From assembly GCF_001990265.1 (NCBI RefSeq), contig NZ_LYVN01000036.1:1-32051 (forward strand): 32,051 bases of DNA, given 5' to 3'. Positions within the stretch are counted from its first letter, which is position 1; each line of letters begins with the position of its first letter. The DNA comes from Sphingopyxis sp. KK2 (GTDB taxonomy: Bacteria > Pseudomonadota > Alphaproteobacteria > Sphingomonadales > Sphingomonadaceae). A model generated the notes under the pieces. It searched no databases. It saw only the letters and a list, made by a program, of their open reading frames with translations, and was not told the origin of the DNA. A program made the position numbers and the translations under genes. Positions 24,878 to 32,051 of the stretch are shown here, one piece after another.

Positions 24878-25558
24878 TCAACTTTTGTCGGCGGTCGCTT
24901 CTTCGGGCAGCGCGAGCCCGTTCTTCAGCATCACGGGCAGCTGGGTCAGCGTGAAGAGGAACGACAGCGCGGTGATGCCCCACACCTTGATCGTCAGCCA
25001 CAGGTCGAAGCTCATCTGCTTCGCCTGGATGAGCTCGTACATGACATGGTTCGCGATGCCGAGCGCGGCGAAGAACAGCCCCCAGTTGCGCGACAGCAGC
25101 ATCCAGCCCCTTTCGGTGATCCCCTCGAGCGCCGACTGGAGCAGATATTTCAGCATCGGCTTGCCCGCGAAATAGCCGCCGAGCAGCAGCAGCGCGAAGG
25201 CGCCATAGATGATCGTCGGCTTCATCACGATGAAGCTTTCGTCGTGGAAATAGACGGTCAGCGCGCCAAAGCCGATGACGAGGATGCTCGACAGCCACAG
25301 CATCGGCGAAATCTTGCCGAGCTTCCATTTCGACACGATCATCGCGGCGATGATCGCGACCATGAAGGCGACGGTGCCCTTGATCGCCGCGGTCGTCGCG
25401 GCAAAGGCGCCGCTGCCGCCCGAGCTGAACTTGTAGACGAGGAAGAAGATCAGCAGCGGCCCGAAATCGATGACGAAATTCAGCCAGCCATGCTTGGCGG
25501 GCGGCGGCGCGGGGACGGCCTCGGGGCCGGTCGGCAATTGGTCGAGCTGCTCGCTCAT
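24878..25558 (-). CDS. yciB: Inner membrane-spanning protein YciB (septation protein A)
   Basis: A 226-residue inner-membrane protein of the YciB/IspZ family, with WLNFVIDFGPLLIFFLVYKF near residue 25, five or so membrane helices, and WMLLSRNWGLFFAALGIANHVMYE, the family's best-known segment. YciB affects cell-envelope synthesis and division; the exact reaction is unknown. It is longer than the E. coli protein (179 residues) because of a 22-residue Pro-rich N-terminus and a short C-terminal tail. Its ATG overlaps the ftsY stop by four bases. Confidence 0.92.
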   Translation of the reverse strand: MSEQLDQLPTGPEAVPAPPPAKHGWLNFVIDFGPLLIFFLVYKFSSGGSGAFAATTAAIKGTVAFMVAIIAAMIVSKWKLGKISPMLWLSSILVIGFGALTVYFHDESFIVMKPTIIYGAFALLLLGGYFAGKPMLKYLLQSALEGITERGWMLLSRNWGLFFAALGIANHVMYELIQAKQMSFDLWLTIKVWGITALSFLFTLTQLPVMLKNGLALPEEATADKS

Positions 25559-26481
25559 CGGATATTTCCTGCAATGATGCCCGCGATCTCGTCGGCATCG
25601 AAGGGGCGAAGATCGTCGATGGTTTCGCCGATGCCGATCGCGTGGATGGGAAGGCCGTGGCGTTCGGCCGCGGCGACGAGCACGCCGCCGCGCGCGGTGC
25701 CGTCGAGCTTGGTCATGACCAGCCCGGTGACCCCCGCGACCTCGCGGAACACGTCGATCTGCGACAGCGCATTCTGCCCCGTCGTCGCGTCGAGCACGAG
25801 CACGACATCGTGCGGCGCCGCGGGGTTGAGGCGGCCGAGCACGCGCTTGATCTTCTCGAGCTCGTCCATCAGCTCGCGCTTGTTCTGGAGGCGCCCCGCG
25901 GTGTCGACGATCAGCACGTCGATGCCCGTCGCGGTCGCCTGTTTCACCGCATCGAACACGATGCCGGCAGCGTCGCCGCCCTCGGGGCCCGCCATGATCG
26001 GCACCCCCAGCCGCTCGGCCCAGACCTTCAATTGGCCGATCGCGGCGGCGCGAAAGGTGTCACCCGCGACCAGCATCACGCCATAATCCTGTTCCTGGAA
26101 CAGGTGGGCGAGCTTGGCGATCGTCGTCGTCTTGCCCGACCCGTTGACCCCGATCACGAGGATCACCTGCGGGCGCGGGAAGGCGTCGATCTCGAGCGGT
26201 TCGGCAACGGGGCGCAGCACCGCGGCGATTTCCTCGGCGACGATGCGGCGCAGCTCCTCGGTCCCGCTCGCCACCGCGTCGCGGCGTGCGGCGAGCCGGT
26301 CGCGGATGCGCGCGGCCATCGCGGGGCCGAGGTCGGCGGTGATCAGCGCCTCTTCGATGCGGTCGAGATCCTCTTCGTCGAGCCGCGCCTTGCCGGTCAG
26401 CCCCGACAGATTTTCGCCGAGCTTCTCCGACGTGCGCTTGAGCCCGCCGAACAGCCGCTCGCTCCAGCTTGCGCCGCTCAT
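25555..26481 (-). CDS. ftsY: Signal recognition particle receptor FtsY
   Basis: A 308-residue SRP GTPase that docks SRP-ribosome complexes at the membrane translocon. Seen: the N domain (SWSERLFGGLKRTSEKLGENLSGL), G1 GVNGSGKTTTIAKLA, the VAGDTFRAAAIGQL segment, G3 DTAGRLQ, and G4/G5 TKLDGTARGG. It lacks the long acidic A domain of E. coli FtsY, as is usual in this group. Its start overlaps the mtaB stop by four bases (ATGA) and its stop overlaps the yciB start the same way, so it is in the middle of an operon. Its partner gene ffh lies 4 kb away on the other strand. Confidence 0.97.
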   Translation of the reverse strand: MSGASWSERLFGGLKRTSEKLGENLSGLTGKARLDEEDLDRIEEALITADLGPAMAARIRDRLAARRDAVASGTEELRRIVAEEIAAVLRPVAEPLEIDAFPRPQVILVIGVNGSGKTTTIAKLAHLFQEQDYGVMLVAGDTFRAAAIGQLKVWAERLGVPIMAGPEGGDAAGIVFDAVKQATATGIDVLIVDTAGRLQNKRELMDELEKIKRVLGRLNPAAPHDVVLVLDATTGQNALSQIDVFREVAGVTGLVMTKLDGTARGGVLVAAAERHGLPIHAIGIGETIDDLRPFDADEIAGIIAGNIR

Positions 26482-27698
26482 GCGGCCAGCTCCGCAAGCA
26501 GCCGGTCGCCGTCGCGCGCGCCGATCCGCACCGGCACGATGCTCCCCGGCACCGCGTCGCTTGCCAGCATCAGGCTCGCGAAATTCTCGCCATGGCCGCT
26601 CCGCCCGTCGCGTTCGACCAGCATCTTCGTCGTCATTCCCGTCAGTCCGTCCATCCAAAGGTGTCGTCGCCGCGCATTGGCTTCGCGCAGCACCGCCGCC
26701 CGCTCGCGCGCCACCGTCCGTCCGACCTGCGGCATCCGCGCCGCAGGCGTCCCGGCGCGCGCGCTATAGGGAAAGATATGGCCGAAGACGATGTCGCATT
26801 CGTCGATCAGCGCCAGGCTGTTCGCGAACATCGCGTCATCCTCGGTCGGAAAGCCCGCGATCAGGTCGGCGCCGATCGCGATTTCGGGCCGCGCCGCCTT
26901 GAGCCGCGCGACGAGGTCGACGACCTCGGCTCGCCGATGCCGCCGCTTCATCCGCGTCAATATCATGTCGTCGCCTGCTTGCAGCGACAGATGGACATGC
27001 GGCATCAAGCGCGGCTCGCCGGTCAGCAGCGCGAACAAGGCGGTGTCGATCCGGTTCGGGTCGAGCGAGGAGAGCCGCAGCCGCTCGATCGGCAGCGCCA
27101 GCAACGCCTCGACCAGCGCGGCCAGCGTCGTCCCGCTGTCGTCGCCATAGCTCGCAAGGTCGACCCCGGTCAGCACGATCTCGCGCTGCCCGCGATCCAG
27201 CGCGACGCGCGCGCTGTCGAGCACCGCCGCGACCGTCGCCGACCGCGCGGTCCCGCGCGCGATCACCGTCGCGCAAAAGGTGCAGCTGTGCGAACAGCCC
27301 GTCTGCACGCCGAGGAAGGCGCGCGCATGGTCGGCGCCCGAGAGGGCGGGGGAATAGACGTCGCTGCGCACCCCGGGCGCGCCGGCGCCATAGCTCTGCG
27401 CCAAACCCTTCACGTCGTTGCCGACAACCCGCGCGCCCATCGCCGCAAAGGCGTCGCGTTCCAGCTCGGCTGCGCACCCGGTCACCACGACCTCGGCCCC
27501 CGGCCGTTCGCGCAGCGCGCGCCGTACCGCCTGCCGCGCCTGCCGCACCGCCTCGTCGGTCACCGCGCAGCTGTTGAAGATGATCGTGTCGCGTGCCCCC
27601 GCTGCCGTCGCCGCGGCGCGCACCGCTTCGCCCTCGGCGATGTTCAGCCGGCACCCGAAATTGACGACCGCCGGGCCGTCCAAAATATCGATGCTCAT
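26478..27698 (-). CDS. mtaB: tRNA (t6A37) methylthiotransferase MtaB
   Basis: A 406-residue radical-SAM enzyme that turns t6A37 of tRNA into ms2t6A37. The N-terminal UPF0004 domain has cysteines in NFGCRLN, NSCAVTDEA and TGCAAE for the auxiliary 4Fe-4S cluster, and the radical-SAM domain has the three-cysteine motif CSHSCTFC (CxxxCxxC). Also seen: HVHLSLQAGDD and GADLIAGFPTE. The C-terminal TRAM-like part is short. A longer frame exists upstream but it lies within dapF; the ATG at 27696-27698, overlapping the dapF stop by four bases, is the natural start. MtaB fits better than MiaB or RimO because of the domain length and pairing with ftsY. Confidence 0.93.
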   Translation of the reverse strand: MSIDILDGPAVVNFGCRLNIAEGEAVRAAATAAGARDTIIFNSCAVTDEAVRQARQAVRRALRERPGAEVVVTGCAAELERDAFAAMGARVVGNDVKGLAQSYGAGAPGVRSDVYSPALSGADHARAFLGVQTGCSHSCTFCATVIARGTARSATVAAVLDSARVALDRGQREIVLTGVDLASYGDDSGTTLAALVEALLALPIERLRLSSLDPNRIDTALFALLTGEPRLMPHVHLSLQAGDDMILTRMKRRHRRAEVVDLVARLKAARPEIAIGADLIAGFPTEDDAMFANSLALIDECDIVFGHIFPYSARAGTPAARMPQVGRTVARERAAVLREANARRRHLWMDGLTGMTTKMLVERDGRSGHGENFASLMLASDAVPGSIVPVRIGARDGDRLLAELAA

Positions 27699-28501
27699 CC
27701 GAACTGCGCCCAGTCGGTCTCGCCCTCGAACACGCGTGTCGCCGCGCCGCTCATCACGATCGGCTCGCCGGGGGCCCAGCGGATGATCAGGTCGCCGCCG
27801 GGCAGCGACACCGTGACCGGCGACTTGACTTTGCCCGCGCGGATCGCCGCGACCGCGGTCGCGCACGCGCCGGTGCCGCACGCCTGCGTCAGCCCGACGC
27901 CGCGTTCCCACACGCGCAGTTGCAGGCAATCGGGGCCGTCGAGGCTCGCGACATTGACGTTGACGCGCTCGGGGAACAGCGGGTCGGTCTCGATCCGCGG
28001 GCCGAGTTCGCCGAGATCGACCGCATCGGCCTCGGGCACGAAAAAGATGATGTGCGGGTTGCCGACATTGACCGCGGCGCCATGCTCGAGCTCGTCCCAC
28101 GCGACGGGCATGTCGCGCGTGTCCATCGGCATCGCGAGCGGGATATGCTCCCAGTCGAATTCGGGCTCGCCCAGCACCACCTCGGCGCCGCCGTCGGCCG
28201 GGGTGACGCGCAGCATCCCGCCCAGTGTCTCGATCACCGAAGGCTGGCCCAGCAGCGTCGCGACGCAGCGCGTCGCATTGCCGCACGCCTCGACCTCGCT
28301 GCCGTCGGCGTTGAAGATGCGCATCCGCACATCGGCCTTGGTCGACGGTTCGAGCAGGATCAGCTGGTCGCATCCGATGCCATGCCGCCGGTCGGCGATC
28401 GCATGCGCGCGCGCCGGGGTCATCGCGACGGCGTTCTCCCGCGCGTCGATCACGACAAAGTCGTTGCCCAGCCCGTGCATCTTGGTGAAGCGATCCGCCA
28501 T
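27695..28501 (-). CDS. dapF: Diaminopimelate epimerase
   Basis: A 268-residue DapF, which converts LL- to meso-diaminopimelate for lysine and peptidoglycan synthesis. The two catalytic cysteines are Cys73 in EACGNATRC and Cys208 in QACGTGACA. The start MADRFTKMHGLGNDFVVIDAR is typical. Length matches E. coli DapF (274). It is the first gene of the dapF-mtaB-ftsY-yciB operon; each following gene starts inside the previous stop codon (ATGA). I see no clear promoter in the 107 bases before it (28502-28608). Confidence 0.97.
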   Translation of the reverse strand: MADRFTKMHGLGNDFVVIDARENAVAMTPARAHAIADRRHGIGCDQLILLEPSTKADVRMRIFNADGSEVEACGNATRCVATLLGQPSVIETLGGMLRVTPADGGAEVVLGEPEFDWEHIPLAMPMDTRDMPVAWDELEHGAAVNVGNPHIIFFVPEADAVDLGELGPRIETDPLFPERVNVNVASLDGPDCLQLRVWERGVGLTQACGTGACATAVAAIRAGKVKSPVTVSLPGGDLIIRWAPGEPIVMSGAATRVFEGETDWAQFG

Positions 28502-28608
28502 ATCCCGCGCATGTAAGGGCAGGGCGCCGCGAAGTCTAGGCGAGGCGGGGTTATGCCGCGCGACCGTGGCTTCCTCACTCTCGCCTCGCTTGCAGGGAGG
28601 GGAGGGCC

Positions 28609-30240
28609 TTATCCAGCCTTGCGCCGCTCTTCCTCGGCCGTCGCCCCCGCATCCGCCACCACCGGCGACCGCAGCAGGCCGCGTTCGGCGAGCAGCTTCG
28701 CGGTCGCTGTCGCCGATGCCGGCTTGCCATAATGCCAGCCCTGCGCCTTGGCGCAGCCGAGCCGCGTCAGCTCGATCGCGGTCGCCTCGTCCTCGACCCC
28801 CTCGGCGGTGATCGGCATCGCCAGGCTTTCGCCGAGCCGGACGATCGCGACGACGATCGCCTGCGCATCGGGGCTGCCCTGCATCGCGGCGACGAAGCTG
28901 CGGTCGATCTTGATCCGGTCGAACGGCAACGCGCGCAGGTGCGACAGCGAGCTGTATCCGGTGCCGAAATCGTCGAGGCTCAGCGACACGCCCTGGTTCT
29001 TCAGGCTGGTGACGATCGAACGGACGAGCGGCAGATTCTCGAACAGCGAACTTTCGGTGATCTCGACCTCGAGCTGGCTCGGCGGAAATCCCGTCTCGAC
29101 GAGCAGCTTGGTCAGCTTCTGGCTGAACCACGGGTCCTTCAATTGCTGCGGCGAGATATTCACCGCCAGCGTGATCGACGGGTCCCATCCCTTGGCGATT
29201 TCCATCGCGTGGCGCACGACGCGCAGCGACAGCTCGCCGATCAGGCCGCTGTCCTCGGCGACCGGGATGAAACGGTCGGGCTCGATCATGCCATGCTCGG
29301 GCGAATCCCAGCGCATCAGCATCTCGAAACCGACGAGTCGGCCGGTCGCGATGTCGACCTGTGGTTCGAAAAAGGGCACGAATTCGTCGCGCGGCATGCC
29401 GCTGCGGATGCCGGTCTCGATCTGGTTGCGGACCTGCACTGCCATTTCCATGCCCGCCTCGAACCAGCAGAAGCGGTTCCGCCCCTCGTCCTTGCAATGA
29501 TACATGGCGATGTCGGCCTGGCGCACCAGCGTGTCCATGCTGGTGTCGGCCTCGGTCGCGAGCGACAGGCCGATCGAGGCGCCGATGCGGATCTGCTGCG
29601 TATCGTGGGTCACCGGTTCCTCGAGGATGGTGACGAGTTGCGACGCGAGCGCTTCGATATGCGCCGTGCCCGCCGGATCGAACATCAGCATCGCGACGAA
29701 TTCGTCGCCGCCCAGCCGCGCCATCAACGCGCTCGGCGGCAAAACGCTGGCGATGCGTTCGGCGGCGACCTGCAGCAACCGGTCGCCCGCGGCATGGCCA
29801 TGGATGTCGTTGACGGTCTTGAAATGGTCGAGGTCGAGCAGGAACAGCGCGACATGGCGCCGCTCGGCGGCGGCATCGGCGACCAGTGCCTGCCCCTGTT
29901 CAAGCATCGCGCGGCGGTTGAGGAAATTGGTCAGCGGGTCGGTGTCGGCCAGGTAACGCGCGCGCCGTTCGGCCTCGGTGCGCTCGCGGATTTCGCGGTG
30001 CAGGTCGTTGTAGCGGCGCCAGCCGAACAGGATCAGCGCAATGTTCAGGATCAGCGTCGCGGCGAGCACCTGGTCGGTGCCGCCGCCGATGCCCGACAGC
30101 GCGCGGACGATCGATTGCATGACCGTGCTGCCGGTGCCGACGAACAATATGATCGCGGCGACGACGATGCCGCCCGCGACGACGTCGCGTTTTGCGCCCT
30201 CGGCGCGGTCGGGCTGTTTCGGCGGTGCGGCTGTCGCCAT
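28609..30240 (-). CDS. Diguanylate cyclase/phosphodiesterase (GGDEF-EAL), membrane-bound
   Basis: A 543-residue c-di-GMP enzyme. Two membrane helices (about residues 21-43 and 58-74), then GGDEF (residues 177-181, intact) and an EAL domain at about 275-525. The EAL motif itself is EML (306-308); the catalytic Glu is kept, as are VNISPQQL, EITES, DDFGTGYSS, KIDRSF and EGVE, so phosphodiesterase activity is plausible. No RxxD inhibitory site is visible five residues before GGDEF (the residues there are PPSA). No extracellular sensor domain fits between the short helices. Which activity dominates cannot be told. It is a single gene, divergent from ffh. Confidence 0.93.
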   Translation of the reverse strand: MATAAPPKQPDRAEGAKRDVVAGGIVVAAIILFVGTGSTVMQSIVRALSGIGGGTDQVLAATLILNIALILFGWRRYNDLHREIRERTEAERRARYLADTDPLTNFLNRRAMLEQGQALVADAAAERRHVALFLLDLDHFKTVNDIHGHAAGDRLLQVAAERIASVLPPSALMARLGGDEFVAMLMFDPAGTAHIEALASQLVTILEEPVTHDTQQIRIGASIGLSLATEADTSMDTLVRQADIAMYHCKDEGRNRFCWFEAGMEMAVQVRNQIETGIRSGMPRDEFVPFFEPQVDIATGRLVGFEMLMRWDSPEHGMIEPDRFIPVAEDSGLIGELSLRVVRHAMEIAKGWDPSITLAVNISPQQLKDPWFSQKLTKLLVETGFPPSQLEVEITESSLFENLPLVRSIVTSLKNQGVSLSLDDFGTGYSSLSHLRALPFDRIKIDRSFVAAMQGSPDAQAIVVAIVRLGESLAMPITAEGVEDEATAIELTRLGCAKAQGWHYGKPASATATAKLLAERGLLRSPVVADAGATAEEERRKAG

Positions 30241-30348
30241 AGGTCGCTAGTCCCCCACAATCAGCGGCTCTTTTGCGCCCGAAGCGGTGAAATTTGCGTT
30301 AAGTTTGGGGGGTGAACGCCCTGGGCCACGGAGGTGGCTTTTGCCTTG

Positions 30349-30457
30349 TCGTCACCCCGGGCTTGACCCGGGGTCCCGCTTCTCGCGCGAATGATTGGCG
30401 TGATCTCATGAAATGAGCGAAGGAAGCAGGCCCCCGGATCGGGTCCGGGGTGACGAA
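30349..30457. repeat. Inverted pair of palindromic repeats, family B
   Basis: TCGTCACCCCGGGCTTGACC starts the first copy (30349-30380), and the inverted copy with GGTCCGGGGTGACGAA ends at 30457. This is the same pair as at 8123-8202. They occupy most of the 419-base gap 30241-30659 between the GGDEF-EAL gene and ffh; no gene is visible there. Confidence 0.7.
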
Positions 30458-30659
30458 GCGGAAGGACGGGCGCATTTGTGCGGTCTTCGGCTTGCCTTTC
30501 CCGCCCATTTCCCGTAATGGCGCCGCCGTCAGGCCGCATTTTGCGACCGGGCATATCGACATCCGCGACGGAAAACCTGTCCACGGATACCGCTGGTTGG
30601 CGAGGTTTCGCTCACCGGCGTGTTTTGCGTTGCGGGCGTCGAAAGCAAGGATTTTGGCA

Positions 30660-32051
30660 GTGTTCGACAGTCTGAGCAACCGGCTTGGCGATGTTTTCGG
30701 AAAGCTCCGCGGCCGCGGCGCGCTGACCGAGGCCGACGTGCGCGCCGCGATGCGCGAAGTGCGAATCGCCTTGCTCGAGGCCGACGTCGCGCTGCCCGTC
30801 GTGCGCAGCTTCGTCGATCAGGTTACCGAACTCGCGATCGGCCAGAATGTCCTGCGCTCGGTCACCCCGGGCCAGCAGGTGGTCAAGATCGTCAGCGACG
30901 CGCTGACCGAGATGCTCGGTTCCGAAACCGCCGAGCTCGACCTTGCCGTCGCCCCGCCCGCCGTCATCATGATGGTCGGCCTCCAGGGCTCGGGTAAGAC
31001 GACGACGACCGCGAAGATCGCGAAGCGGCTCAAGGACAAGGAGCGCAAGAAGGTGCTGATGGCGTCGCTCGACGTCAATCGCCCCGCCGCGCAGGAACAG
31101 CTCGCGGTCCTCGGTCAGCAGATCGACGTCGCGACGCTGCCGATCGTCGCCGGCCAGCAGCCGACCGAAATCGCGCAGCGCGCGCTGCAGGCCGCGAAGC
31201 TCCAGGGCTTCGACGTGCTGATGCTCGACACCGCGGGCCGCCTCCATGTCGACCAGCAGTTGATGGACGAAATGCAGGCGGTGTCGCGCACCGCGAACCC
31301 CGCCGAAACCCTGCTCGTCGTCGACAGCCTGACGGGTCAGGACGCGGTGCAGGTCGCGCAGCGTTTCACCGACCAGGTGCCGCTCACCGGTGTCGTGCTC
31401 ACGCGCATGGACGGCGACGCGCGCGGCGGTGCCGCGCTCTCGATGCGTGCGGTCACCGGCAAGCCGATCAAGTTCGCGGGCACCGGTGAAAAGCTCGACG
31501 GGCTCGAACTCTTCCAGCCCTCGCGCATCGCGGGCCGCATCCTCGGCATGGGCGACGTCGTCAGCCTCGTCGAACGCGCCGCCGAAACGATCCAGGCCGA
31601 AGAGGCCGAGGCGATGGCCGCGAAGATGGCCAAGGGCGTCTTCGACCTCAACGACCTGCGCACCCAGCTCAACCAGATGCGCCGCATGGGCGGCCTCGGC
31701 GCGCTCGCCGGCATGATCCCCGGGATCAAGAAGGCGCAAGTCGCGATGGCGCAGGGCGGCGCCGACGACAAGATGCTCGTCCACTTCGACGCGATCATGG
31801 GCTCGATGACCCCCAAGGAGCGCGCGAAGCCCGAAATCCTGACCGCCAAGCGCAAGATCCGCATCGCCAACGGCTCGGGCACCACGGTGCAACAGGTCAA
31901 CAAGGTGCTCAAGATGCACCAGGAAATGGCGACCGCGATGAAGAAGATCCGCAAGATGGGCGGATTGAAAGGCCTCGGCGCGCTGTTCGGCAAGGGCGGC
32001 ATCCCCGGCATGGGTGGCGGCGGCATGGGCGGAATGGGCGGCGGCGGGGGC
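30660..32051 (+). CDS. ffh: Signal recognition particle protein Ffh (partial, runs off the end)
   Basis: 464 codons without a stop to the right edge. Starts with GTG at 30660-30662 (VFDSLSNRLGDVFGKL), chosen because AAGGA lies 8 bases before it. Seen: the N domain, G1 GLQGSGKTTTTAKIAKRL, the ASLDVNRPAAQEQL segment, G3 DTAGRLH, G4/G5 TRMDGDARGGAALSM, and a Met-rich M domain that binds 4.5S RNA and signal peptides (RTQLNQMRRMGGLGALAGMIPG, MKKIRKMGGLKGL). The last visible residues are a Gly/Met repeat. E. coli Ffh has 453 residues, so only the very end is missing. Partner of FtsY encoded at 25555-26481. Confidence 0.97.
   Translation, partial: MFDSLSNRLGDVFGKLRGRGALTEADVRAAMREVRIALLEADVALPVVRSFVDQVTELAIGQNVLRSVTPGQQVVKIVSDALTEMLGSETAELDLAVAPPAVIMMVGLQGSGKTTTTAKIAKRLKDKERKKVLMASLDVNRPAAQEQLAVLGQQIDVATLPIVAGQQPTEIAQRALQAAKLQGFDVLMLDTAGRLHVDQQLMDEMQAVSRTANPAETLLVVDSLTGQDAVQVAQRFTDQVPLTGVVLTRMDGDARGGAALSMRAVTGKPIKFAGTGEKLDGLELFQPSRIAGRILGMGDVVSLVERAAETIQAEEAEAMAAKMAKGVFDLNDLRTQLNQMRRMGGLGALAGMIPGIKKAQVAMAQGGADDKMLVHFDAIMGSMTPKERAKPEILTAKRKIRIANGSGTTVQQVNKVLKMHQEMATAMKKIRKMGGLKGLGALFGKGGIPGMGGGGMGGMGGGGG

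Noticed and set aside
30612..31919. 435-codon minus-strand frame opposite ffh
   Set aside because: ffh motifs on the plus strand are unmistakable; the opposite frame is low-complexity His/Asp/Arg.

Overview
The window is a GC-rich, gene-dense stretch of chromosome from an alphaproteobacterium. The gene content, the SUV3-type helicase, the CtrA-type site and the TonB receptor style point to the Sphingomonadales. A Sphingopyxis-like organism is my best guess, made from memory of the proteins and not from any search. I see no phage, insertion sequence, CRISPR array, tRNA or rRNA. Nearly all genes are core housekeeping or envelope-stress genes.

Layout. 1-1391: three minus-strand genes (start of a Tat-exported protein, a DUF3597 protein, a GNAT acetyltransferase). 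1515-2544: ribosomal operon rplU-rpmA on the minus strand with a promoter and a strong terminator; L21 carries an unusual Ala/Lys-rich tail. 2654-3172: small exported protein of unknown function. 3180-7489: phage-shock (Psp) locus. pspF faces a plus-strand operon with a near-perfect sigma-54 promoter, a 57-residue leader gene, a large stem-loop, pspA, pspB, pspC, and then five more small membrane/coiled-coil genes that look like diverged PspB relatives. 7573-7983: sufE. 8293-11742: a large Oar-like TonB-dependent receptor. 12016-14165: clpP and clpX, with a sigma-32-type promoter before clpP. 14771-15109: seven-iron ferredoxin fdxA. 15284-18392: an hslR-like S4 protein and a SUV3-type helicase gene broken by a single-base frameshift. 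18628-20232: M23 peptidase with a perfect TTAA-N7-TTAA CtrA-type site upstream. 20315-24175: hemB, a membrane/spermidine-synthase-like fusion and a gamma-carbonic anhydrase. 24227-28501: a PuuD-like membrane protein, then a tightly overlapping operon dapF-mtaB-ftsY-yciB. 28609-30240: GGDEF-EAL protein. 30660-end: ffh, cut by the window edge.

How the parts relate. Several genes serve the cell envelope and protein quality: Psp response, ClpXP, both SRP-pathway GTPases (Ffh and FtsY), an Hsp15-like protein, an M23 hydrolase and YciB. The most distinctive region is the psp operon. At least four of the five genes after pspC end in the same coiled-coil motif (V-[L/I]-E-R-I ... E/Q-I-[D/E]-x-L-R), the fifth keeps only part of it, and the tail of PspC has a related ending. 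This suggests an expanded set of PspB-like partners controlled by PspF and sigma-54.

Intergenic DNA holds two families of short palindromic repeats arranged as inverted pairs (8022-8202 and 30349-30457) and a third stem-loop family (14543-14656).
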